A stretch of 5,819 nucleotides of DNA from Bacteroidales bacterium (GTDB lineage: Bacteria; Bacteroidota; Bacteroidia; Bacteroidales; UBA932): NCBI GenBank assembly GCA_012513425.1, contig JAAZCF010000211.1, positions 1 to 5,819 of the forward strand. The letters are read 5' to 3'. Shown one piece after another: positions 1-5,617 of this stretch. The notes under the pieces are model-generated. The model made no database searches, had not been told where the DNA came from, and saw nothing but the letters and a program-made list of their open reading frames with translations. Made by a program: the position numbers and the translations under genes. The first letter of the stretch is position 1. Each line of letters starts with the position of its first letter.

Positions 1-1
1 A

Positions 2-1003
2 GCTTATATTGACAATTTGAAAGTTGATAAAGACGAGGTGATGCTTTTAGATCTGCCACTAAGCTATTGTTATGGCAGTGTTTTGCTAAGCTGCTCTTTT
101 TTTCAAGTTGGAGCAAGCTTGGTTGTCAGCAAAATGTTTACTGTTAGGGGTGCTCTGGCTGCAATAGAAAAATATCATTGTACTTTCTTGAATATGGTGC
201 CTACTATGTGCCAATTGATATTCCAAAGCGGACTTTTGGAAAGATATGATACTTCTAGTGTAAGAAAAATCGGCGTTGGTGGCTCTTTTGTATCTCCGGA
301 ACTGATGGATGCGATTGCTGCAAACTTCAAAACAACTGACATCATTTGCGCTTATGGTTTGACAGAGAGCACCAGTTACGCGATTTCTCCATCATTAGAT
401 GATCCTTTTGAAGAAAGAAGGGTGTTCGTCGGCCGTCCAACTCTAAATATGGAGGCCAGAATTGTATCAGAAGATGGATCTATTCTCGGATATGATGAAC
501 CTGGAGAGCTTTGCCTTAGAGGTGCAGGTATGATGATTGGATATTTAGATGAGGCCCAAACTGCTGCTATGTATGATTCGGATGGATGGTTCCGTACAGG
601 AGATGTGGCATTGGCTCATTCTAATGGAATGTATTCAATCGTTGGAAGGTGTAAAGATATGATTATCAAAGGAGGAGAGAATATCTCACCTATGCAGATT
701 GAAAGAATAATTGATAACTATGAAGGAATAAGTGGCTCTCAAGTGGTTGGGGTTATTGACCCTGTTTTTGGCGAGAAAGTGGTCGCTGTGATTACCAAAA
801 GCCAAGCAGAAGATATAGATATCAGACAATTGATCAACTATCTTAAAATCAATCTGAGCATTAATAAACAGCCTGATTATTATGTGGCTGTAGATTCTTT
901 GCCATTCACTACTAGCGGTAAAATCAGCAAACAGAATTTGCGCAACCTGGTAAATGACAAATTTGAAAATCTAAAGAGGAATCAGATAGTCTATTTGCAA
1001 TGA
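2..1003 (+). CDS. AMP-forming acyl-CoA synthetase / acid-CoA ligase, C-terminal part (5' truncated by window edge)
   Basis: This is an ANL-superfamily enzyme that would activate a carboxylic acid with ATP to an acyl-adenylate and pass it to CoA or a carrier thiol. The frame is open to the left edge (codons from position 2 read AYIDN), so the TTG at 17 is only the first start-like codon and the true start is off-window. Numbering from that TTG, the core motifs run in order: YGLTES 113-118, GELCLRG 163-169, WFRTGD 191-196 with the ribose-binding Asp196, the hinge GRCKDMIIKGGENI 210-223, and TTSGKIS 298-304 with the catalytic lysine Lys302. The N-terminal P-loop (TSGTTG-type) lies outside the window. 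The C-terminal domain is complete, so nothing visible suggests a dead enzyme. It overlaps the next gene by ATGA. Fatty-acid-CoA ligase is the most likely class, but substrate cannot be assigned; a carrier-protein-loading ligase of a biosynthetic cluster is an alternative. Confidence 0.88.
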   Translation, partial: AYIDNLKVDKDEVMLLDLPLSYCYGSVLLSCSFFQVGASLVVSKMFTVRGALAAIEKYHCTFLNMVPTMCQLIFQSGLLERYDTSSVRKIGVGGSFVSPELMDAIAANFKTTDIICAYGLTESTSYAISPSLDDPFEERRVFVGRPTLNMEARIVSEDGSILGYDEPGELCLRGAGMMIGYLDEAQTAAMYDSDGWFRTGDVALAHSNGMYSIVGRCKDMIIKGGENISPMQIERIIDNYEGISGSQVVGVIDPVFGEKVVAVITKSQAEDIDIRQLINYLKINLSINKQPDYYVAVDSLPFTTSGKISKQNLRNLVNDKFENLKRNQIVYLQ

Positions 1004-3006
1004 AAGCAGACCACAGAGTTTGCGTAGATGTCATTCTCCCACTTAAACTTAGCGTGGAGATTAGTTATTTGTTACCGGAAGGCAAAGAAGTTGAGATAGG
1101 CTCATGGATTGTTGTCAAACTTAGAGGTAAACAATATCTGGCAATTGTAAATCGAATCTGGAATTGTGATGAAAGTCAGCTTGAAAAGAAACTTCTCGAA
1201 GTTGAGGAGATAAAGACAGAGATTCCAAAAATCAGCCAAAAACAACTTTCTTTCTGGAAAACAATTGCAGACTATTATCTGTGCACAATAGGGGAAGTCT
1301 TCAAAAGTGCGTGTCCTAGCTACTTTTTTAAACAAGTTGAAAAAAAACGTAGTTTTAGAAAGGCAACCAATTCGTATGTCTTACAACCTGTAAAAACTCT
1401 TTCTCCAGAACAGGAAGAAGCAAAAAAAAGCATAGAAGCATACTTCTCAGCAAATCAACATACAGTATTACTGGATGCAGTGACAGCATCAGGCAAAACA
1501 GAAATTTACATATCATTAGCCGGCAAGGCTCTTGAGAAGGGCAAATCTGTCCTCTATTTAGTTCCTGAAATTGCCATTTCACGGCAATTGGAACAGCGAC
1601 TTGGCGCTGTGTTTTCAGATCAACTTTTTGTTTGGCATAGTAAGCAAACTCCAGCTGCTCGCAAAGCAACGTATGACAAGATTGTTGCTGCTAATAAGCC
1701 ATATATCATGCTTGGTACTAGATCGGCTTTACTATTGCCTCACTCGAATTTAGGGCTTGTGGTTGTGGATGAAGAGCACGATGGCTCATATAAACAAAGC
1801 GATCCTGCTCCTCGATATCATGGTAGAGATTTGGCTCTCTTGTTGGCAAAAATGCACAATGCCGATACGGTATTAGGAAGCGCAACGCCTTCTTTGGAGT
1901 CGCTATATAATGCTCAAGCCGGAAAATATGGATATGTGAAATTGACCAAAAGGTACTTTGGTGAATCATCTGTCAAGACCATATTGATTGATATGAACAA
2001 AGCTTATGCTGTTCATGATGTGAAAGGTTCGTTTTCAAGAAGATTGCTGCAATTGATGAGCAAAACTCTTGAGGCAAAAAAACAAATTATGATATTCCGC
2101 TCGCGGCGTTCCTATGCTTCTTGGATTCAATGCCCACAGTGCGGATATGTGCCCAAATGTCCAAAATGCGATGTCTCTTTGAGTTATCATAAGCTCAATA
2201 ACAGCCTAAATTGTCATTATTGTGGATATTCGGAAAAATATGAGCCTCTTTGTCCATCTTGCAGAAATAGCGAACTGTCGCTAAGAGGGGCTGGTACAGA
2301 AAAGTTGGAAGAAGAACTGAAAGAACTCTTCCCTCAGGCAAATGTCTCACGCTTTGATGCGGATATCACATCTTCAAAAACGGAAGAAAAACGAGTACTA
2401 GAAGGCTTTAATTCGGGGGAGATTAATATTATTGTCGGGACTCAGATGCTTACAAAAGGTTTTGATTTTGCAAATCTATCTTTGGTGGCAGTAATCAATG
2501 CAGATAGTCTTACTGCCCAGCAGGATTTTCGCAGTGATGAAAAGGCTGTCCAACTTCTGCATCAACTAAAAGGAAGAGCGGCAAGAAGGCAGGATTCCGG
2601 CAATTTTGTAATTCAAACCTGGCAGAGCAATTACCCTGTGTTTACCTCTGTGATTGAGGATAAATATGATTTTGAAGCATTGTTGACACAACGACAGCAA
2701 TTTGCTTTTCCTCCGTATCTACGGCTTATGTCAATAACTATAAAAGATAGATATGAGGGGAGGACATGGAGGGCGTCAAAAGAGTTCAAAGATCGCTTGT
2801 CATCAATTAAAGGGCTGGAATATATGGGGCCGGTGGCTCCGGTTGCAAACAAGCTTCAAGGCTTCTATTCTTTGATGTTTTGGGTGAAGTTGCCCAAAAA
2901 AACGTCATCAGCAATGATAAAATCTGAGATAGCAAAAATGGCGGAGGATGTGAGAATGTTTTTGAAGCCTGCAGTTGAGGTTATTATTGATGTCGACCCT
3001 TTTTAG
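1000..3006 (+). CDS. priA: Primosomal protein N' (replication-restart helicase PriA), short form lacking the winged-helix domain
   Basis: PriA recognises stalled or repaired forks in the cytoplasm and reloads the replicative helicase. The N-terminal 3'-end-binding domain spans about residues 1-105 (VDVILPLKL, DYYLCTIGEVFKSA). The helicase core follows: P-loop AVTASGKT 160-167 (Lys166), DEEHDGSYKQ 257-266, GSATPSLES 293-301, GTQMLTKGFDF 480-490, and motif VI QLKGRAARR 522-530. The zinc region keeps all eight cysteines (378, 381, 387, 390, 405, 408, 418, 421), and the end DVDPF is typical of Bacteroidota PriA. Length is 668 aa against 732 in E. coli and about 800 in Bacteroides. The shortfall falls between the 3'-binding domain and the P-loop, where the winged helix should be. 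The P-loop's first Gly is Ala, and motif VI VAGRAGR has become LKGRAAR. The ATG at 1000 overlaps the upstream stop, suggesting coupled translation. Identity as PriA is firm; full activity is uncertain. Confidence 0.95.
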   Translation: MKADHRVCVDVILPLKLSVEISYLLPEGKEVEIGSWIVVKLRGKQYLAIVNRIWNCDESQLEKKLLEVEEIKTEIPKISQKQLSFWKTIADYYLCTIGEVFKSACPSYFFKQVEKKRSFRKATNSYVLQPVKTLSPEQEEAKKSIEAYFSANQHTVLLDAVTASGKTEIYISLAGKALEKGKSVLYLVPEIAISRQLEQRLGAVFSDQLFVWHSKQTPAARKATYDKIVAANKPYIMLGTRSALLLPHSNLGLVVVDEEHDGSYKQSDPAPRYHGRDLALLLAKMHNADTVLGSATPSLESLYNAQAGKYGYVKLTKRYFGESSVKTILIDMNKAYAVHDVKGSFSRRLLQLMSKTLEAKKQIMIFRSRRSYASWIQCPQCGYVPKCPKCDVSLSYHKLNNSLNCHYCGYSEKYEPLCPSCRNSELSLRGAGTEKLEEELKELFPQANVSRFDADITSSKTEEKRVLEGFNSGEINIIVGTQMLTKGFDFANLSLVAVINADSLTAQQDFRSDEKAVQLLHQLKGRAARRQDSGNFVIQTWQSNYPVFTSVIEDKYDFEALLTQRQQFAFPPYLRLMSITIKDRYEGRTWRASKEFKDRLSSIKGLEYMGPVAPVANKLQGFYSLMFWVKLPKKTSSAMIKSEIAKMAEDVRMFLKPAVEVIIDVDPF

Positions 3007-3415
3007 CAGGGTGAACTTTAAAAGTTATTTCAACTCCATTCAAATTATACCCCCTCATGTGAAATCTTTGACGGACAATCTCATTCAGGCTGTAATCTGG
3101 ATAATCCAATAGTTTTTTATTTACACAATCGTACATATGGCAATGTTCTTCTGGAACGAGGTCAAAAGTCATAATGCTTTCTGGAGACATTCTTTTGGCA
3201 AGAATACCTTTTTCGCAAAAGGTGTCCAGAACATTGTAAATTGTGGCGATAGTTATTGAAGGCATAACTTCAAGCACGCTTTGATACACTTCTTCGGGAG
3301 AAGCATGGCATAGATCCTTCATTGCTTCATAAACTACGATGCGTTGAGGAGTAGCCTTCATTCCATAATCTTTGATGATGTCTCTGGCGGATATGTCAAG
3401 TATTTTATCTCTCAT
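2984..3415 (-). CDS. perR: Fur-superfamily metalloregulator, PerR type (peroxide/metal-responsive repressor)
   Basis: This is a 143-aa DNA-binding repressor. The winged-helix part is residues 1-80: GMKATPQR 18-25, CHASPEEVY 36-44, and recognition helix ATIYNVLDTF 57-66. The dimerisation domain follows. The five regulatory-metal ligands of Bacillus PerR fall at the same numbers here: His37, Asp85 (TFDLV), His91 and His93 (HCH), Asp104 (LLDY). Position 104 is Asp as in PerR, rather than the Glu seen in Fur, which favours peroxide sensing. The CXXC pairs for structural zinc are missing: only Cys97 lies near the first site, and the tail ends VHPAKKGRHQ. Cys36 and Cys92 sit next to metal ligands. 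The start at 3415 is supported by this register and by the promoter 4 bp upstream. It is divergent from the lolD-like gene across a Per-box-like site, so autoregulation is inferred. Its 3' end overlaps priA tail-to-tail by 23 bp. A Fur or Zur role is less likely. Confidence 0.9.
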   Translation of the reverse strand: MRDKILDISARDIIKDYGMKATPQRIVVYEAMKDLCHASPEEVYQSVLEVMPSITIATIYNVLDTFCEKGILAKRMSPESIMTFDLVPEEHCHMYDCVNKKLLDYPDYSLNEIVRQRFHMRGYNLNGVEITFKVHPAKKGRHQ

Positions 3416-3419
3416 ATCA

Positions 3420-3427
3420 CAAATATA
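3420..3427 (-). promoter_or_regulatory. Predicted -7 box of the perR promoter (TATATTTG)
   Basis: On the minus strand this reads TATATTTG, a perfect match to the Bacteroidota -7 consensus TAnnTTTG. It ends 4 bp before the perR ATG, so the predicted transcription start falls on or beside the start codon, giving a leaderless mRNA. No TTTG is seen at the expected -33 spacing of 19-21 bp, so the promoter may be weak or need a regulator. It mirrors the box of the divergent gene. Confidence 0.6.
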
Positions 3428-3429
3428 AT

Positions 3430-3444
3430 TTATAATTATTATTT
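3430..3444. promoter_or_regulatory. Per-box-like operator (TTATAATTATTATTT)
   Basis: This matches the Bacillus Per box TTATAATNATTATAA at 13 of 15 positions; the left half-site is perfect and only the last two bases differ. It is the 7-1-7 palindrome bound by PerR/Fur dimers. Its centre, 3437, is exactly the midpoint between the two divergent ATGs and between the two outward TAnnTTTG boxes. It therefore covers the spacer/-33 zone of both promoters, where a bound repressor would block both. The neighbouring gene encodes a PerR-type protein. The main reservation is that the intergenic region is AT-rich, which raises the chance of a fortuitous match, and that the operator sequence of Bacteroidota PerR may differ. 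Confidence 0.6.
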
Positions 3445-3446
3445 AT

Positions 3447-3454
3447 TAGCTTTG
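3447..3454 (+). promoter_or_regulatory. Predicted -7 box of the lolD-like operon promoter (TAGCTTTG)
   Basis: TAGCTTTG is a perfect TAnnTTTG match ending 4 bp before the ATG at 3459. With the usual distance from the -7 box to +1, transcription would begin on or one base before the start codon, giving a leaderless mRNA. No TTTG lies 19-21 bp upstream; that zone is occupied by the Per-box-like site. It would drive both ABC ATPase genes to the right. Confidence 0.6.
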
Positions 3455-3458
3455 CGCT

Positions 3459-4100
3459 ATGATAAAAGCAAGTGGCATACGCAAAAAATTCGGAGAATTG
3501 GAAGTTCTCAAAGGAATTGATTTTCAGACAGGAGAGAAAGAAGTAATAAGTATAGTTGGAGCCAGTGGAGCAGGGAAAAGCACTCTTTTACAGATATTAG
3601 GCTCTTTATATGTCCCTGATGAAGGTAAGGTTATTATTGACGGGGAAGACATCTTCAGCCTTTCTGAAAAGGCTTTAGCTGACTTTCGCTGCCGCAAAAT
3701 TGGCTTTGTTTTTCAATTTCACCATTTGCTTCCTGAGTTTACAGCTATCGAAAATGTGATGATTCCTGCAATGATTGCAGGGCATGCTGATGAACAGAAG
3801 GCTGCTACTCTGTTGGAGGAGCTTGGTTTGGGAGACAGGCTTCAACACAAACCTTCTCAACTTTCAGGAGGCGAACAACAGCGCGTTGCCGTCGCTAGGG
3901 CCCTTATTAACTCCCCATCCGTGATTTTTGCCGATGAGCCTTCCGGTAATTTGGATAGTCATACCAGAGAAGATTTACATAAACTTTTTTTCAAAATAAG
4001 AGATAATCACGGAGTTACATTTGTGATAGTGACACATGACAGAGATTTGGCGCAAATGAGCGACAGATGCTTGGAAATGCGTGATGGTTTATTTGTGTAG
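3459..4100 (+). CDS. lolD: ABC transporter ATP-binding protein, LolD family (lipoprotein-releasing system ATPase)
   Basis: This is a single-domain ABC ATPase of 213 aa, a normal LolD length. In the known system LolD energises LolCE at the inner membrane, which hands outer-membrane lipoproteins to LolA. All nucleotide-binding motifs are intact: Walker A GASGAGKS 34-41, Q-loop Gln86 in VFQFHHLLPEF, signature LSGGEQ 135-140, Walker B VIFADE 155-160 with catalytic Glu160, and H-loop His193 in VTHD. The stretch from the Q-loop to IENVMIP is characteristic of the LolD/MacB branch and resembles the Bacteroides LolD. The ATG at 3459 gives the family N-terminus (MIKASGIRKKFG) and no other in-frame start is plausible. 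No LolC/LolE permease is in the window; the next gene, 10 bp downstream, encodes two more ATPase domains. The divergent PerR and shared operator suggest stress or metal control. An alternative is the ATPase of a MacB/FtsE-like exporter with a remote permease. Confidence 0.85.
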   Translation: MIKASGIRKKFGELEVLKGIDFQTGEKEVISIVGASGAGKSTLLQILGSLYVPDEGKVIIDGEDIFSLSEKALADFRCRKIGFVFQFHHLLPEFTAIENVMIPAMIAGHADEQKAATLLEELGLGDRLQHKPSQLSGGEQQRVAVARALINSPSVIFADEPSGNLDSHTREDLHKLFFKIRDNHGVTFVIVTHDRDLAQMSDRCLEMRDGLFV

Positions 4101-4109
4101 ATTGTAGAT
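4096..4109 (+). repeat. Tandem 7-bp repeat (TGTAGAT x2) across the lolD stop and the intergenic gap
   Basis: TGTAGAT occurs twice back to back. The first copy contains the stop codon of the lolD-like gene; the second fills nearly all of the 10-bp gap before the next ATG. Duplication of one unit would account for most of the spacing. Chance is possible at this length, and no function is assigned. Confidence 0.5.
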
Positions 4110-4110
4110 T

Positions 4111-5529
4111 ATGAAAGCTCTTGTTGATCTGCGTAATGCAGTTATTTCCAATCCTTTGAGAAGATTGGCAAAACCTATTACTTTCGAGTTGAATCCTGGC
4201 GAGCATATTGCTCTTGTCGGCCTGAATGGTAGTGGAAAATCTACTATGATAGGAATGCTTACCGGAGCATTTTATCTTCGCGAAGGTAGTTTAGAATGCA
4301 ATTTTAAGACTGATTCTTATAAGGCTTACAAAATAGTTAATTTCAATGGTGCTTATAGCACCACAGAATTTCCATATTACTATCAGCAGCGCTGGCACTC
4401 TTTTGAGAGGGAAAATTCAGTGACTGTAGCCAGCCTCTTGGATAAGGAGATGGCTGTGTCTGAAAAATGGAGGTCAGAACTATATGAATTACTAGACATA
4501 GGACGGCTTCTGCAAAAGGAAATTATTACTCTGTCAAGCGGTGAATTGAGGCGGTATCACATAGCCAAAGCTCTATTATCGGCTCCTGAGCTATTGATCC
4601 TGGAATGCCCTTTTATAGGTTTAGATCCACCTACCAGAAAAATGCTCAATGAGATAATGATTCTAGTGTCAGAGAAATTGAAGATTTGTTTTGTTCTGAC
4701 CATGACGGAAATTGATGACCTTCCAGAAGTTATTACGCATGTATATTTTCTGAAAGAAGGAGCTTGTTCGGAAAAATACTCCAGAGAACAAGCATTAGCT
4801 CTGCCGAAGCCTTCAGTTGAAAACTCTGACATCTCTGATTTGTCTTTTTTGAAAAAAGAAGCAAAACATTATAATCTTGTGGTTCAAATGCGAAATGTGA
4901 CTGTTGCTTATGAAAGCAAGGTTCTTTTTGATAAAATGAATTGGACAGTGAAGGATGGCCAGGCTTGGAATATTACAGGACCAAATGGAAGTGGAAAAAG
5001 CACATTATTGAGTCTTATTTGTGCTGATAACCCAAAGGCATATTCACTTGATCTCACATTGTTTGATGTGAAAAGAGGCTCTGGAGAAAGCATTTGGGAA
5101 ATTAAAAAACATATTGGCTATTTGTCAAATGAACTGCATAGTAGTTTCAGAGATAATCTACCTATAATTGATATTGTCTCATCTGGAATGACAGAGGGCT
5201 ATATTAGTCAGACCACTCCAAATCAGGCCCGTGATAGGGCAATCCTGCTTTTGCATGCTTTTCAAGCTGCCCATCTAAAAGACAGACTATATATGAGCTT
5301 GTCGTCAGGAGAGCAGAGGCTGGTATTGCTGGCACGCTCTTTTGCAAAAAATCCGGACCTTTTGATATTAGATGAGCCTTTCCAGGGCTTAGATGCGGTA
5401 AATAGGGCAAAGGCCAGGTCAATTATTGAAACTTTTTTTTCTCTTGGTGGTAGAACGTTACTTTTCGTGACTCATTTTCCTGAAGAATTGCCGTCTATAA
5501 TAGATTACACCTTGAATTTGAGAGGATAG
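4111..5529 (+). CDS. Double ABC-domain ATPase, ModF/PhrA-like, with degenerate first nucleotide-binding domain
   Basis: This is a 472-aa protein made of two fused ABC ATPase domains with no membrane segment, the layout of E. coli ModF. Domain 1 has Walker A GLNGSGKS 37-44, the segment YYYQQRW 89-95 (which I recall from Bacteroides homologues) and signature LSSGE 141-145. Its Walker B reads LLILECP 161-167, with Glu for the Mg-binding Asp and Cys166 for the catalytic Glu, and the H-loop His is Met198, so hydrolysis there is unlikely. Domain 2 is complete: Walker A GPNGSGKS 290-297, signature LSSGEQ 397-402, Walker B LLILDEP 417-423 with Glu422, and His455. The conserved piece SIWEIKKHIGY 327-337 fits the ModF-like family. 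It probably shares the lolD-like gene's transcript (10-bp gap). The cellular role of this family is poorly defined; a molybdate link is only by name, since no modABC is visible. Confidence 0.85.
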   Translation: MKALVDLRNAVISNPLRRLAKPITFELNPGEHIALVGLNGSGKSTMIGMLTGAFYLREGSLECNFKTDSYKAYKIVNFNGAYSTTEFPYYYQQRWHSFERENSVTVASLLDKEMAVSEKWRSELYELLDIGRLLQKEIITLSSGELRRYHIAKALLSAPELLILECPFIGLDPPTRKMLNEIMILVSEKLKICFVLTMTEIDDLPEVITHVYFLKEGACSEKYSREQALALPKPSVENSDISDLSFLKKEAKHYNLVVQMRNVTVAYESKVLFDKMNWTVKDGQAWNITGPNGSGKSTLLSLICADNPKAYSLDLTLFDVKRGSGESIWEIKKHIGYLSNELHSSFRDNLPIIDIVSSGMTEGYISQTTPNQARDRAILLLHAFQAAHLKDRLYMSLSSGEQRLVLLARSFAKNPDLLILDEPFQGLDAVNRAKARSIIETFFSLGGRTLLFVTHFPEELPSIIDYTLNLRG

Positions 5530-5532
5530 TGT

Positions 5533-5563
5533 TTTGATTTGTGGCTATATTTTGTTACATTAG
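5533..5563 (+). promoter_or_regulatory. Predicted Bacteroidota-type promoter for the Gfo/Idh/MocA oxidoreductase
   Basis: TTTG at 5533-5536, a 19-bp spacer, then TACATTAG at 5556-5563 fits the -33/-7 consensus TTTG-N19-21-TAnnTTTG, with the -7 box matching 5 of 6 fixed bases. Transcription would start near 5567, giving a leader of about 50 nt before the ATG at 5618. The leader ends in A-rich sequence (CTAAAAAACAAATTATA), typical of Bacteroidota translation starts. The promoter begins 4 bp after the upstream stop codon, which supports an independent transcription unit. Confidence 0.5.
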
Positions 5564-5570
5564 CAAGCAT

Positions 5571-5587
5571 ATTTTCAAATCGAAAAT
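5571..5587. repeat. Short inverted repeat ATTTTC-AAATC-GAAAAT in the oxidoreductase leader
   Basis: There is a perfect 6-bp inverted repeat around a 5-nt centre, lying just after the predicted transcription start and about 30 bp before the oxidoreductase ATG. Its stem has a single G-C pair and is not followed by a T run, so it is a poor terminator. It could be an operator half-site pair or chance in AT-rich sequence. Confidence 0.35.
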
Positions 5588-5617
5588 CTAAATATAACCT
5601 CTAAAAAACAAATTATA

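Noticed and set aside
17..1003. TTG at position 17 as the true start of the acyl-CoA ligase
   Set aside because: The frame is open to the window edge, and the family needs about 200 more residues upstream, including the phosphate-binding loop.
1102..1969. Minus-strand open frames opposite priA (for example 1102-1335, 1355-1669, 1718-1969)
   Set aside because: They lie opposite strongly conserved PriA codons, have no recognisable motifs or promoters, and their protein sequences are low in plausibility.
2996..3012. ACCCT-N7-AGGGT hairpin at the priA stop as a transcription terminator
   Set aside because: The stem is only 5 bp, is followed by GAACTTTAAAAGTT rather than a T run, and lies within the perR coding sequence. 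Recorded only as weak support in the overlap finding.
3014..3026. AACTTTAAAAGTT near-palindrome inside the perR 3' end as a regulator site
   Set aside because: It lies inside coding sequence, is all A/T in the core, and matches no operator known to me; chance is the simpler explanation.
3416..3458. A Fur (iron) box instead of a Per box
   Set aside because: The same 7-1-7 core would partly fit both, but the outer bases TT (not TG) on the left and the Asp104-type regulator favour the Per assignment.
4015..5422. Minus-strand open frames opposite the two ABC ATPase genes
   Set aside because: These are shadows of the conserved ATPase reading frames, with no family resemblance.
4111..5529. Calling the double-ATPase gene a molybdate transporter component
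   Set aside because: No modA, modB or modC neighbour and no molybdate-binding domain are present; the similarity is to the ModF layout only.
5544..5564. GCTA/TAGC pair after the ModF-like gene as a terminator
   Set aside because: A 4-bp stem with a 13-nt loop and no T tract is not a credible terminator, and it overlaps the predicted promoter.
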